From the NCBI RefSeq assembly GCF_003067705.1, contig NZ_QANL01000004.1, positions 434,001 to 498,000 of the forward strand: a stretch of DNA of 64,000 nt, in the 5' to 3' direction. Made by a program: the position numbers and the translations under genes. Positions 48,355 to 56,942 of the stretch are shown piece by piece (within the stretch, counting starts at the first letter, position 1; each line of letters opens with the position of its first letter). The notes beneath the pieces were generated by a model. The model worked only from the letters and a program-made list of their open reading frames with translations, searched no databases and was not told where the DNA came from. The DNA is from Planctomonas deserti (GTDB taxonomy: Bacteria > Actinomycetota > Actinomycetes > Actinomycetales > Microbacteriaceae).

Positions 48355-48916
48355 GCGCCCCGCTCCGGTCCTGTCCCCATCCCGGTCCTGTCCCGGTCCG
48401 GGCTTCCCGGTGGGGATCCGCGGTCCCTGCCCAGGCAGGCCCCCATCCTCGGGCGCGCGATCTTGGCCCCTGCCCAGGCAGGAACTCATCCTTCGCCAGG
48501 CGCCCCTCGCCCCTGCCCAGGCAGGAGGATTGTGCCCAGCTTTTACCTGGGCAGGATCCTTCTGCCTAGGCAGGAGCAGCCCGAGTCGAGCGCAACCGTC
48601 CTCTGCCTGGGCAGGGACAGCGCCGACCGGATCGCGGGCGACTCCCACCCCTGCCCAGGCACGGGCGTCGTGCCCAGCTTCAACCTGGGCAGGATGCCGC
48701 TGCCTGGGCAGGACGAGTGTCGATGGGCAGGGGCGGTCGTTGCATGGGCAGGAACGCGCCGCTGCCTGGGCAGGATGCCGCTGCCTGGGCAGAAGCGACG
48801 CGGACCGCGCAGAGTCTGCCGCTGCCTGGGCAGGAGCGAACCGCTGCCTGGGCAGGAGCGGGCTCAGCGGGCAGGGACGGGACCTCAGCGCCCAGGAACG
48901 CCGCGGATCGCGGCCC
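48355..48916. other. Gene-free region filled by the palindrome array
   Basis: The 562 bases between the aldolase stop and the converging VOC gene contain no credible gene. The array of CTGCCTGGGCAG copies (48427-48855) occupies most of it. The first 70 bases carry direct repeats of GGTCCTGTCCC and CCGGTCC. Confidence 0.7.
48427..48855. repeat. Dense array of the 12-bp palindrome CTGCCYRGGCAG
   Basis: Complete or near-complete copies start at 48427, 48470, 48513, 48562, 48603, 48651, 48700, 48762, 48781, 48822 and 48844. Split palindromes TGCCCAG-N7-CTGGGCA lie at 48533-48553 and 48671-48691, and half sites near 48723 and 48741. Many spacings are close to 20-22 or 41-43 bases. A composite block of two palindromes around a split one (48513-48573 and 48651-48711) is repeated. 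Flanking bases differ between copies. Confidence 0.85.
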
Positions 48917-49402
48917 CTACGCGCGGACGCTCTGACCCTCGTAGGCGGCCCGGAGCCCCGCGATGTCGAGCTTGACCATGCCGAGCATTGCCTGCATCAC
49001 CCGCCCGGCCTTCTCGCGGTCGGGGTCGGCCAGCAGTTCGCCGAGGATGGGCGGCACGATCTGCCAGGAGAAGCCGTAGCGGTCCTTCAGCCAGCCGCAC
49101 TGCACGGGACTGCCGCCCTCGGTGAGGCGGTCCCAGAGGCGGTCGATGTCCTCCTGTGTCTCTGCCCGGACGGACAGCGACACCGCGTCGGTGAAGGGGA
49201 TGTCGGTCCCGCCGTTGAGCGCCTGGAGCTCGAAGCCGTCGAGCTCGAACGACACCGTGAGCGCGGTGCCGGCGGGCATCCGGTCGCCCTCGCCGTACCT
49301 CGACACCTCGAGGATGCGGGAGCGGGGGAAGACGGAGACGTAGAATTCGGCGGCCTCCTCGGCCTGGGTGTCGAACCACAGGCAGGGCGTGATGGTCTGC
49401 AT
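48917..49402 (-). CDS. VOC-family protein (PhnB / 3-demethylubiquinone-methyltransferase-like)
   Basis: A 161-residue vicinal-oxygen-chelate fold protein: TPCLWFDTQAEEAAEFYVSVFPRSRILEVSRYGEGD, FELQALNGG, and SWQIVPPILGELLADPDREKAGRVMQAMLGMVKLDIAGLRAAYEG. This is the PhnB-like subgroup, often annotated as 3-demethylubiquinone-9 3-methyltransferase but without demonstrated methyltransferase activity. ATG 49402 has AAGGAG at 7-base spacing. A TACAAT -10-like hexamer lies about 35 bases upstream. Confidence 0.88.
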   Translation of the reverse strand: MQTITPCLWFDTQAEEAAEFYVSVFPRSRILEVSRYGEGDRMPAGTALTVSFELDGFELQALNGGTDIPFTDAVSLSVRAETQEDIDRLWDRLTEGGSPVQCGWLKDRYGFSWQIVPPILGELLADPDREKAGRVMQAMLGMVKLDIAGLRAAYEGQSVRA

Positions 49403-49536
49403 GATGTGCTCCTTCGCACTCGGTACACGCATTGTAGACAGTGTGAACATAGAGTGCCAGGGGTGCTTTTCCCAGTGGATCCCCACCGCCGCGTGGCGTC
49501 CCCGGCGGCCGAGGGGGCCGATGCCACAATGACCCC

Positions 49537-50568
49537 GTGACCTACCTCGCTGACGAGAACCGATACGCATCCACCACCTACCGCCGCGTCGGGCGCAGCG
49601 GGCTGCACCTGCCGCCCGTGAGCCTCGGCCTCTGGCAGAACTTCGGCGACACGACCCCGCTCGAGACCCAGCGCGCGATCCTCCGCCGAGCGTTCGACCT
49701 GGGCGTCACGCACTTCGACCTCGCCAACAACTACGGCCCGCCCTACGGCGCCGCCGAGGTCAACTTCGGCCGCATCTTCGCCGACGACCTCCGCCCCTAC
49801 CGCGACGAGCTCGTCATCTCGTCGAAGGCCGGCTGGGACATGTGGCCCGGTCCGTACGGCGACCTCGGCTCCCGCAAGTACCTGCTCGCGAGCCTCGACG
49901 CGTCGCTCGACCGGATGGGCCTCGACTACGTGGACATCTACTACCACCACCGCCCCGACCCCGGAACGCCGCTCGAGGAGACCATGGGCGCGCTGCACAC
50001 CGCCGTGCAGTCCGGCCGCGCGCTGTACGCAGGCATCTCCTCCTACGGCCCCGAGCGCACGCGGCAGGCGGCGCGCATCCTCGGCGAGCTCGGCACGCCG
50101 CTGCTCATCCACCAGCCCAGCTACTCCATGTTCAACCGCTGGATCGAGGGCGGACTGCTCGACACCCTCGACGAGCTCGGCGTCGGCAGCATCGGTTTCT
50201 CGCCGCTGGCCCAGGGACTGCTCACCAGCAAGTACCTCAACGGCATTCCCGAGGGCTCCCGCGCGTCACTCGGCGGCTCGCTCTCGGAGGAGCTCGTGTC
50301 GGAGGAGGCCGTGAGGCACGTACGCGCGCTCAACGAGATCGCCGAGCAGCGCGGGCAGTCGCTCGCCCAGCTCGCCATCTCCTGGACGCTCCGCGGCGGC
50401 CGGCTCACGAGCGCCCTCATCGGCGCGTCCTCGGTGCAGCAGCTCGAGGACAACCTCGCCTCCGTGCAGAACCTCAGCTTCTCGGACGACGAGCTCGCCG
50501 CCATCGACGAGCACGCCGTGGAGATGGGCATCAACCTGTGGGAGTCGCAGAGCAGCATCGGCGTGTAG
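49537..50568 (+). CDS. Aldo-keto reductase, YghZ/L-glyceraldehyde-3-phosphate reductase type
   Basis: A 343-residue AKR of the AKR14 type. The N-terminus has RRVGRSGLHLPPVSLGLWQNFGD. The catalytic set is DLANNYGPPYGAAE (Asp, Tyr), SSKAGWDMWPGPYGD (Lys) and YHHRPD (His). The GWDMWPGPYG segment is characteristic of YghZ-like enzymes. It probably detoxifies or recycles aldehydes such as methylglyoxal or L-glyceraldehyde 3-phosphate. The GTG start at 49537 lies 6-7 bases after a CACAAT -10-like hexamer (49525-49530), so the mRNA may be leaderless. Confidence 0.9.
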   Translation: MTYLADENRYASTTYRRVGRSGLHLPPVSLGLWQNFGDTTPLETQRAILRRAFDLGVTHFDLANNYGPPYGAAEVNFGRIFADDLRPYRDELVISSKAGWDMWPGPYGDLGSRKYLLASLDASLDRMGLDYVDIYYHHRPDPGTPLEETMGALHTAVQSGRALYAGISSYGPERTRQAARILGELGTPLLIHQPSYSMFNRWIEGGLLDTLDELGVGSIGFSPLAQGLLTSKYLNGIPEGSRASLGGSLSEELVSEEAVRHVRALNEIAEQRGQSLAQLAISWTLRGGRLTSALIGASSVQQLEDNLASVQNLSFSDDELAAIDEHAVEMGINLWESQSSIGV

Positions 50569-50643
50569 CGGACGCCGCGGAATGGCGACGCGGGACGGGC
50601 ACGGATGGGCACGGGATGAACAGCGTCGGATGAACGGCGACGG

Positions 50644-51345
50644 ATGAACGGGTACTCGGCGGAGCAGGTGCGGGCGGCGGAGGCGCCGCACCTCGCGGCG
50701 GGCGAACCCCTCATGATGATCGCCGCGGCGGGCCTCGCGGACGCGATCCGCGACGTGTTGCACGACCGCGAGGCTGACGCCGGCGCGTCGATCCTGGTCC
50801 TGGTCGGCACGGGCAACAACGGCGGCGACGCCCTCTTCGCGGGCGCGGAACTGGCCCGGGAGGGCGCGGACGTCGTGCTGCTGCCGGTCGGCGAGCGGAT
50901 GCACGCGGAGGGCCGCGAGGCCGCCCTCGCCGCCGGTGCCCGCATCCGGCGGCCCGGCGAGGCACTGGCCGGGCTCGCCAAGGTCGCCGCGCGCGCGGAC
51001 GTCATCGTGGACGGCATCCTCGGCACGGGTACGGGCGCGAGCCCGGCGCTCCGCGGGACCGCGCGCGAGGTCGTCGCCGCGATCCTGCCCGCCCTGCGGG
51101 GCCGACGGCGCCCGGCCGTGATCGCGGTCGACATCCCGAGCGGCGTCTCCCCCGACGACGGCAGCGTGCCGGACCCGACCGTGCTGCCCGCCGACGTGAC
51201 GGTGACGTTCGGCGGCGTCAAGGCGGGCCTCCTGCTGCCGCCGGCGTCGCGGCTTGCCGGCCGGGTGCGACTCGTCGACATCGGGCTCGGCCCGGAGCTC
51301 GCCCGCATGGAGCCCCTGCTGATCGCGCCCGACACGGCTGAGTGA
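50644..51345 (+). CDS. nnrE: NAD(P)H-hydrate epimerase (YjeF N-terminal domain)
   Basis: A 233-residue YjeF_N protein: YSAEQVRAAEAPHLAAGEPLMMIAAAGLADAI, LVLVGTGNNGGDALFAGAELA and DVIVDGILGTGTGAS, then VIAVDIPSGVSPDDG. It epimerises damaged NAD(P)H hydrates for repair by the ATP/ADP-dependent dehydratase. The dehydratase (C-terminal) half found in fused YjeF proteins is absent here and no such gene is adjacent. ATG 50644 follows three GGATGAACxG direct repeats, so the exact start is not certain. Confidence 0.9.
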   Translation: MNGYSAEQVRAAEAPHLAAGEPLMMIAAAGLADAIRDVLHDREADAGASILVLVGTGNNGGDALFAGAELAREGADVVLLPVGERMHAEGREAALAAGARIRRPGEALAGLAKVAARADVIVDGILGTGTGASPALRGTAREVVAAILPALRGRRRPAVIAVDIPSGVSPDDGSVPDPTVLPADVTVTFGGVKAGLLLPPASRLAGRVRLVDIGLGPELARMEPLLIAPDTAE

Positions 51346-51488
51346 GCGCGAGCGTCGACTCCCCCGCGCGACCTGGCAGGTTCCGGCATCGCGGAATAGC
51401 GATCGGCGGACACGGCTTGGACTCAGGGCGGGCCGCAACACCGGCCCGCGGAACGAGCACCATCCCGCTCATTGCAAGGAGGATCGTC

Positions 51489-52361
51489 ATGACCGACACC
51501 ACCACCACTCCCGCCCAGGCATCCGGAACGTTCGCCATCGGCGGCGACCTCGTCGTCAACCGCCTCGGCTACGGCACCATGCAGCTCACCGGACCCGGCG
51601 TCTGGGGCGACCCCAGGGACCCCGACGAGGCCGTGCGCGTGCTGCGCCGCGCCGTCGAGCTGGGCATCACCTTCTTCGACACCGCCGACTCCTACGGCCC
51701 CGTGGTCGCCGAGCAGCTGCTCCGCACCGCGCTGCACCCGTACGCCGACGACCTGGTCATCGCCACCAAGGCCGGCCTCACCCGCTCCGGCCCCAACGAC
51801 TGGCGCCCCGTCGGCCGCCCCGAGTACCTGCGCCAGCAGGCCGAGATGAGCCTGCGCAACCTCGGGCTCGAGCGCATCGATCTCTTCCAGCTGCACCGCA
51901 TCGACCCCCAGGTGCCCCTCGAGGACCAGGTCGGCGAGCTGAAGCTGCTGCAGGACGAGGGCAAGATCCGGCACATCGGCCTCAGCGAGGTCAGCATCGA
52001 CGAGGTCGAGGCGGCGTCGCAGGTCGCGACCATCGCCTCGGTGCAGAACCTGTTCAACCTGTCCGACCGCAGCGCCGAGCCGCTCCTCGACTACGCGACC
52101 GAGCGCGGCATCGCGTTCATCCCGTGGTTCCCGCTCGCGACCGGCAAGCTGGCCGGGCAGGGCGGACCGCTCGACACGGCCGCCGAGCAGCACGACGCGA
52201 CCCCGTCGCAGCTCGCGCTCGCCTGGCTGCTCAAGCGCTCCCCGGTGATGCTGCCGATCCCCGGCACGTCGACAGTCGCGCACCTCGAGGAGAACGCCAA
52301 GGGCGCCGAGATCGAGCTCACGGACGACGAGTTCGAGGCGCTCTCCGCCGCGGCCGCCTAG
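51489..52361 (+). CDS. Aldo/keto reductase (PdxI-like subgroup)
   Basis: A 290-residue AKR. The catalytic set is FFDTADSYGPVVAEQLL (Asp, Tyr), IATKAGLTRSG (Lys) and FQLHRIDPQVP (His). The cofactor end is LPIPGTSTVAHLEENAKGAEI. This subgroup includes pyridoxal reductase PdxI and many general oxidoreductases, so the substrate is open. ATG 51489 has AAGGAGG at 51476-51482. It stands alone between the epimerase gene and a repeat element that may end transcription. Confidence 0.9.
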   Translation: MTDTTTTPAQASGTFAIGGDLVVNRLGYGTMQLTGPGVWGDPRDPDEAVRVLRRAVELGITFFDTADSYGPVVAEQLLRTALHPYADDLVIATKAGLTRSGPNDWRPVGRPEYLRQQAEMSLRNLGLERIDLFQLHRIDPQVPLEDQVGELKLLQDEGKIRHIGLSEVSIDEVEAASQVATIASVQNLFNLSDRSAEPLLDYATERGIAFIPWFPLATGKLAGQGGPLDTAAEQHDATPSQLALAWLLKRSPVMLPIPGTSTVAHLEENAKGAEIELTDDEFEALSAAAA

Positions 52362-52442
52362 CCCTCCCAACCTGCCCGCCCGATCCGCCCCGCCCCGCCA
52401 CTCGTGGTGACGGGCGGACGGGTTAGGGCCGCCTGGTTCGTA

Positions 52443-52513
52443 ATTCAGGTTCAGCTGCGACACGCCGCATTCCGGGTCATCCGGATGCGGCGTGTCGTCG
52501 TTCCAGCCTGAAT
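52443..52513. repeat. Imperfect inverted-repeat element, related to 9184-9265
   Basis: Outer arms AATTCAGG...CCTGAAT and inner arms CGACACGCCGCAT (52458-52470) / ATGCGGCGTGTCG (52485-52497) with CCGG near the apex. The order AATTCAG, CGACACGCCG, CCGGGT is the same as in the element downstream of fliW, read in reverse. It follows an aldo-keto reductase gene and may also serve as its terminator. Confidence 0.75.
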
Positions 52514-52566
52514 CCGGAACAGGCAGGTCCGGAATAGCCTGAATCCGCAACAGGCAGGGTCCGACA
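52505..52566. repeat. Two direct repeats of 31 bp
   Basis: AGCCTGAATCCGxAACAGGC-type units begin at 52505 and 52536 and continue with AGG(G)TCCG. The first overlaps the right arm of the neighbouring inverted repeat. Confidence 0.65.
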
Positions 52567-52607
52567 CGGGGCTGGGTCGGGAACAGGGGGGTACTGATGC
52601 GGGCGGC

Positions 52608-53312
52608 TCAGGAGTCGAGGTGGTAGCTCCAGCCGTCGTCGCCGCGGTTGGGCTCGCGCTCGTCGCGGGCGGCCTGCCGTCGGCCCGCAGCGTCGTCCTC
52701 CTCGGGCGCGCTCAGCAGGCGCCCGGACGCGACCCAGGCCGCGAGGGCGATGCCGCCGGCCGCGAGGATCGGCACCCACGGCGCCGCGACCTCGAGCGTG
52801 CGGACGGTCGCCGCCAGCCAGGCGACCCCCTGGGCCGACGCCTGGAGCACGACGAAACGCAGGGCAGTCGGCGCGACTGCCGCCCACTCCACGCGGGCGG
52901 ATGTTGGCGCTCGACCGGTGGCGACGCCGAGGACGACGTACAGGTGCAGCCCGAGCAGCAGCAGGAGGGCCGGCGCGCTCAGCGGCGGGAGCGGCAGCAG
53001 GGCGAGCCCGACACCCCAGGACAGAGGCAGCACGGCGAGCCACGCCGGCACGGGCCAGACGAGCGCCGCGATCAGGGCGAGGACCGTGAACAGCCAGTGC
53101 GCGTCGCTCGTCGCGACGAGGGCGGTGCAGAGCACGCCGACGGCGGCCTGCGCGACCCGCAGCAGCCGCACCGGAACGGACGGGCCGAGCGCGATCCGCA
53201 CGCGCGGCCGGAGCCGCTCCCGCCCGACGGCGCGAAGGAGCCGCGTCAAGCGGGCGTCGGCCGCCGCCGCGACACGTGACCGACCACTCGCGCCCGGCCC
53301 GCCCCCGCTCAC
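52608..53312 (-). CDS. Membrane protein of a MoxR/DUF58 operon
   Basis: A 234-residue protein that I do not recognise by name. It has a hydrophilic N-terminus of about 40 residues, then five to six hydrophobic segments at about residues 48-195 (VLCTALVATSD, LALIAALVWPVPAWLAVLPLSW, LLLLLGLHLYVVLG, WVPILAAGGIALAAW) and a charged C-terminal tail. The GTG start overlaps the DUF58 stop as GTGA. By position it completes the MoxR-type membrane operon, but nothing indicates an enzymatic role. Confidence 0.7.
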   Translation of the reverse strand: MSGGGPGASGRSRVAAAADARLTRLLRAVGRERLRPRVRIALGPSVPVRLLRVAQAAVGVLCTALVATSDAHWLFTVLALIAALVWPVPAWLAVLPLSWGVGLALLPLPPLSAPALLLLLGLHLYVVLGVATGRAPTSARVEWAAVAPTALRFVVLQASAQGVAWLAATVRTLEVAAPWVPILAAGGIALAAWVASGRLLSAPEEDDAAGRRQAARDEREPNRGDDGWSYHLDS

Positions 53313-54652
53313 CGGCGCACCCGCGTGCGGGCGAGGGCGGCAAGGGCCACCGCCGCGTCCGGCTCGCTCGCGTCGCCCTCCCAGCGCACCACCTCGATGC
53401 CGGCCCGGGCCAGCTCGCGGAGGCGCTCCGCCCGCTCCAGCCGCAGGATCTCGAAGGCGACCGCCTGCATGGGGCGCAGCGCGCCCGTGTCGGCGACGGG
53501 CAGCACGTCGACCGCGACCACGCGGTGCCCCGCGGAGCGCCAGAGCACCGACATGGTCGCCGCCTCGTCGTCGAGGAAGGTGGAGAACAGCACAACGAGA
53601 GCGCCGGACGGCACGTGCGGCGGGCGCACCCGGCGGGCGGGATTCCCGTCCGGCTGGGCGAGCACGAGGCGCTGCAGCAGGCGGTGCAGGTGCCGCCGCC
53701 CGCCCGCGGGCACGACGGGCGTGCGGAACCGACCGAGGTCCTCCATGCCCACCCGGTCGCCGCGCTCCAGGTAGTGCTGGGCGAGGGACGCCGCGGCCTC
53801 GCGTGCGATGTCGAGCGACGTCGCCTCGTCCTGGCGCGGCTGGTCGAGGTCGCCCCAGGTCGAGACGTCGGGCCCCACCTCGTCCCGAGAGTCGATCACG
53901 AGCATCACGGTCGCGTCCGCCGTGGCGAACGTGCGCCGCACGTAGAGCTCGGTGAGCCGCGTGCCGCCACCGGAGGCCGAGGACCCCGCCCGGCGGGCGG
54001 TGACCCGCCAGTCGATGCGCCGCAGCCGGTCCCCCGGCGTGAACAGGTTGATGTCGCGCAGGTCGCCCCCGTCGCCCCCGCGGCGCGAGTCGTGCCCGCC
54101 GGTGAGCCCCTGCAGGCGGAACGGCAGCGGAAGCTCCCGCAGCGGGCGCGTCCGCGGCAGCAACGTGACCACGCGCGCGGGCAGGGAGCGCGGGGAGGAC
54201 CGCACCGCATCCTCCGGCCCGGACGCCGCCCAGTCCAGCGGAAAGACCTCGAGTCGTCCGGTGCGGACCGTGTCGAGGGAGAGCCGCAGTGAGCGGTCGC
54301 GCCGCGCGGCGACGATGGCCTCGGCCGCGCGGTGGCCCGGCGCGTGCACCCGCAAGCGCACGGTCTCGACCCCCTCCGCCGCGGGCAGCTCGAGATCCGC
54401 AGCCACCTCACCCGTGCGCACCGATTCCCCCGCGCGGAGCGGATCGCCCGGACCCGCCGAATCGCCGGGCGCCCGCAGGCGCGGCCGGATGCCCGCACCG
54501 CGAGGCCGGCGCAGCCAGCCCCACCCGGCGGCCGCGACGAGCGGGGCGCCGAGCACCGCGACATCGGGCCTGCCCAGCACGCCGCCGAGCACCAGGAGGG
54601 CGGCGCCCGCGACGGCGCGGAGCACGGCCCCCTCGGTCGGGAGAAGCGTCAT
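53309..54652 (-). CDS. DUF58-domain protein of the MoxR operon
   Basis: A 447-residue protein. A short N-terminal membrane segment (residues 12-45) is followed by a beta-rich region and the DUF58 motif DLRDINLFTPGDRLRRIDWRVTARR at about residues 195-220. A VWA-like domain begins DATVMLVIDSRDEVG and has SLDIAREAAASLAQHYLERGDRVGM. DUF58 proteins pair with MoxR AAA+ ATPases, and their exact role in folding or assembly of partners is not settled. ATG 54652 is 20 bases from the MoxR stop. Confidence 0.88.
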   Translation of the reverse strand: MTLLPTEGAVLRAVAGAALLVLGGVLGRPDVAVLGAPLVAAAGWGWLRRPRGAGIRPRLRAPGDSAGPGDPLRAGESVRTGEVAADLELPAAEGVETVRLRVHAPGHRAAEAIVAARRDRSLRLSLDTVRTGRLEVFPLDWAASGPEDAVRSSPRSLPARVVTLLPRTRPLRELPLPFRLQGLTGGHDSRRGGDGGDLRDINLFTPGDRLRRIDWRVTARRAGSSASGGGTRLTELYVRRTFATADATVMLVIDSRDEVGPDVSTWGDLDQPRQDEATSLDIAREAAASLAQHYLERGDRVGMEDLGRFRTPVVPAGGRRHLHRLLQRLVLAQPDGNPARRVRPPHVPSGALVVLFSTFLDDEAATMSVLWRSAGHRVVAVDVLPVADTGALRPMQAVAFEILRLERAERLRELARAGIEVVRWEGDASEPDAAVALAALARTRVRR

Positions 54653-54671
54653 GGGCGGGACGCCCCGTCGC

Positions 54672-55649
54672 TCACCGGGCGGCCGCCGTTGCGGCGGGCC
54701 CGGGCACGGCGGCGAGGAGCGACTCGACGACCGCGGCCGGCTGCAACCCCCCGCTCCACGCCTGCGGGGTGAGGGTCAGCCGGTGCGCGAGGGCGCTCAC
54801 GGCGATCGACTTCACGTCCTCGGGCGTCACGAAGTCGCGGCCGGACAGCACCGCGAGGGCGCGGGCGACGAGCACGAGCGCCTGCGAGCCGCGCGGGGAG
54901 GCGCCCACCTCGACCACCGAGTGCGAGCGCGTGCTCGCGGCGAGGTCGACGCAGTAGCGCACGATGTCCGGATCGACGTCGACGGCCTCGACCCCGGCCT
55001 GCATGGCGAGCACGGTCGCGCCGTCCACCACCGCGGACACCGGTGCGATCTCGGTGCGCCTGCTCAGGCGGCGGGCGAGCACGTCCGCCTCGCCCTCGCG
55101 GTCCGGGTAGCCGACGGCGAGCCGCACCATGAACCGGTCCAGCTGCGCCTCCGGCAGCGGGTAGGTGCCCTCGTACTCGACCGGGTTCGAGGTGGCCATG
55201 ACGTGGAACGGCCGCTGCAGCACGTAGCTCGTGCCCTCGACGGTGACCTGGCGCTCGGCCATGGCCTCCAGCAGGGCGGACTGCGTCTTGGGCGCCGTGC
55301 GGTTGATCTCGTCCGCAAGCAGGATGCCGGTGAACACCGGCCCCGGGCGGAAGACGAACTGCGACCCGGCCGGATCGTAGACGTAGGAGCCCGTGATGTC
55401 GGCGGGCAGCAGGTCCGGCGTGCACTGCAGCCGGCGGAAGTCCAGCCCCAGCGCGCCCGCGAGCGAGCGGGCCGCGAGCGTCTTGCCGAGGCCGGGCACG
55501 TCCTCGAAGAGCACGTGCCCGCCCGCGAGCACGGCGGCGAGCGCCACGCGCAGCGCCGACTCCATGCCGACCACGACGGTACGGACCTCGGCGAGCACCC
55601 GGTCGGAGAGCCGGGCGACCTCGGGCACGGACAGGGGTGAGACGGTCAT
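54672..55649 (-). CDS. MoxR-family AAA+ ATPase
   Basis: A 325-residue AAA+ protein. Walker A is EDVPGLGKT at about residues 49-57, Walker B is GILLADEINRTAP, sensor 1 is MATSNPVEYEGTYPLPEAQLDRF, and the C-terminal helical domain includes GASPRGSQALVLVARALAVLSGRDFVTPEDV. MoxR ATPases act as chaperones that prepare VWA-domain partners, here probably the DUF58 protein. AGGAGG precedes ATG 55649. Its start overlaps the upstream stop as ATGA. Confidence 0.95.
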   Translation of the reverse strand: MTVSPLSVPEVARLSDRVLAEVRTVVVGMESALRVALAAVLAGGHVLFEDVPGLGKTLAARSLAGALGLDFRRLQCTPDLLPADITGSYVYDPAGSQFVFRPGPVFTGILLADEINRTAPKTQSALLEAMAERQVTVEGTSYVLQRPFHVMATSNPVEYEGTYPLPEAQLDRFMVRLAVGYPDREGEADVLARRLSRRTEIAPVSAVVDGATVLAMQAGVEAVDVDPDIVRYCVDLAASTRSHSVVEVGASPRGSQALVLVARALAVLSGRDFVTPEDVKSIAVSALAHRLTLTPQAWSGGLQPAAVVESLLAAVPGPAATAAAR

Positions 55650-56179
55650 GCGGTCCTCCTGGGAGCGGAATGCGGCGAAGCGGAAAGCGGGGAAGCGGAA
55701 TGTGACCGGTCGAGGCGCTCGATCGCGGCGGCGCACCGAAGCAGCGCCTCCGGGCGGTGGCGGCCGGGCTCGGTGAGCAGGCGGAACGCGGTGGCACCGA
55801 GCGCTGAATCCGCGGCGGACCGGTCGGCGGGGTCGGCGAGGTCGATGCCGCGCTCGGCCAGCCGAACCGTCGCGAGCGTGCGCAGGCGCTGCACCGCGGC
55901 ATCGGACACCGTGCCGTCGTCGTCCGCCATGGACCAGGACAGCCGCGCGACCTCCCGCCTCGCGCCGGACCGCAGCGCCACCCGCGCCTCGGGCCACCGC
56001 TCGTCGTGCGGAGCGGCGAGCAGCGCGAGCACCGTGCCGACGGCGACGATCGTGACCGCGAGGAGCAGCGACAGCGTCAGCGTCACGCCGGCGAAGAAGG
56101 CGAGGCCCGACAACCCCGCGGCGATGGCGACGGTCCAGATGAGCGCGGAACGGCGGTGGCGCCGGTCCTCGGCGTTCAC
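55646..56179 (-). CDS. Membrane protein upstream of MoxR
   Basis: A 177-residue protein with two close hydrophobic segments at about residues 11-55 (LIWTVAIAAGLSGLAFFAGVTLTLSLLLA), then a cytoplasmic helical part (AAVQRLRTLATVRLAERGIDLADPADR). The C-terminus carries a Ser/Ala/Pro-rich repeat (SASPLSASPHSAPRR) encoded by GCGGAATG-like direct repeats. I do not recognise the family. It fits the small membrane protein often found in MoxR operons. The GTG start overlaps the DUF4129 stop. Confidence 0.7.
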   Translation of the reverse strand: MNAEDRRHRRSALIWTVAIAAGLSGLAFFAGVTLTLSLLLAVTIVAVGTVLALLAAPHDERWPEARVALRSGARREVARLSWSMADDDGTVSDAAVQRLRTLATVRLAERGIDLADPADRSAADSALGATAFRLLTEPGRHRPEALLRCAAAIERLDRSHSASPLSASPHSAPRRTA

Positions 56180-56910
56180 GCGGTGCTCCCGTCCGCGCCG
56201 GACCAGCCCCCGGGGCGCGCGGCGACCCAGCTCGCGGCGATGGCACCGAGGCAGCGCGACGCGCGCTCGACGTGGTCCGCGGTCACGGGATGGGTCGAGA
56301 ACCGCGCGAGGTGGTAGAGCCCGAGCAGCTCCCGGGTGGCGTCGGCGTCGGCCCTCGTGCTGCCGAGGATGGCCAGGGTGAACTCCGTGGGCGTCTGCGC
56401 CGGGTGGCGGCGCACGCCCGACTCCGCGGCCGCGTCCTCGAGGGACAGCCACGCCGCGATCACGGCGTCGCCCGGATCCGCGACGCTGCCGAGCGAGAGG
56501 CGCGCGGCCTCGACGCCGCGCAGCAGCACGGGGAGCTCGGGCACGGCGTCGGCGCCGGCGGTGATCCCCGCACTCCTCGCCGAGTCCTCGGTCGGGGCTC
56601 CGGCCCGCCGGTAGCGCAACCAGAGCCGCCACAGGACGAACGCGACCACGGCCGCGAGGAGCACGAGCAGCACGCCGGGCAGCCAGCTCAGGTCGAGCCG
56701 CGGGAGGTCCTCCACCCCGTCGAGCGGCGGCCTGCCCTCCTCGGGCGACGGGACGGGCGTGAGCGTCGGCCTCCTCGCCCCGCGGAACGGAACCTCCTCG
56801 GTGCGACGCTCGAGGATCCACGGCCCGCGGACGGCGCTGCCGAGGACCGCGAGGAGGATCAGAGCGCCGAGCACGACGGCGGCCGCGAAAGAACGTTCGC
56901 GAGCACGCAC
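56176..56910 (-). CDS. DUF4129-domain membrane protein of the MoxR operon
   Basis: A 244-residue protein with two membrane segments (about residues 8-30 and 72-98, WLPGVLLVLLAAVVAFVLWRLWLRYRR). The C-terminal cytoplasmic domain is the DUF4129 pattern: DAVIAAWLSLEDAAAESGVRRHPAQTPTEFTLAIL and LLGLYHLARFSTHPVTADHVERASRCLGAI. DUF4129 is usual in MoxR/DUF58/transglutaminase operons. No transglutaminase is encoded here. The GTG start is 32 bases beyond the GntR stop, in the same direction. Confidence 0.85.
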   Translation of the reverse strand: MRARERSFAAAVVLGALILLAVLGSAVRGPWILERRTEEVPFRGARRPTLTPVPSPEEGRPPLDGVEDLPRLDLSWLPGVLLVLLAAVVAFVLWRLWLRYRRAGAPTEDSARSAGITAGADAVPELPVLLRGVEAARLSLGSVADPGDAVIAAWLSLEDAAAESGVRRHPAQTPTEFTLAILGSTRADADATRELLGLYHLARFSTHPVTADHVERASRCLGAIAASWVAARPGGWSGADGSTA

Positions 56911-56942
56911 GTCACCACCCCGTTCCGCTTGTGCTGCCCAGC

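Noticed and set aside
48427-48855. CRISPR array
   Set aside because: The repeats are 12-bp palindromes with irregular spacing and short unrelated gaps of 7-50 bases; no cas-like gene or uniform spacer length is present.
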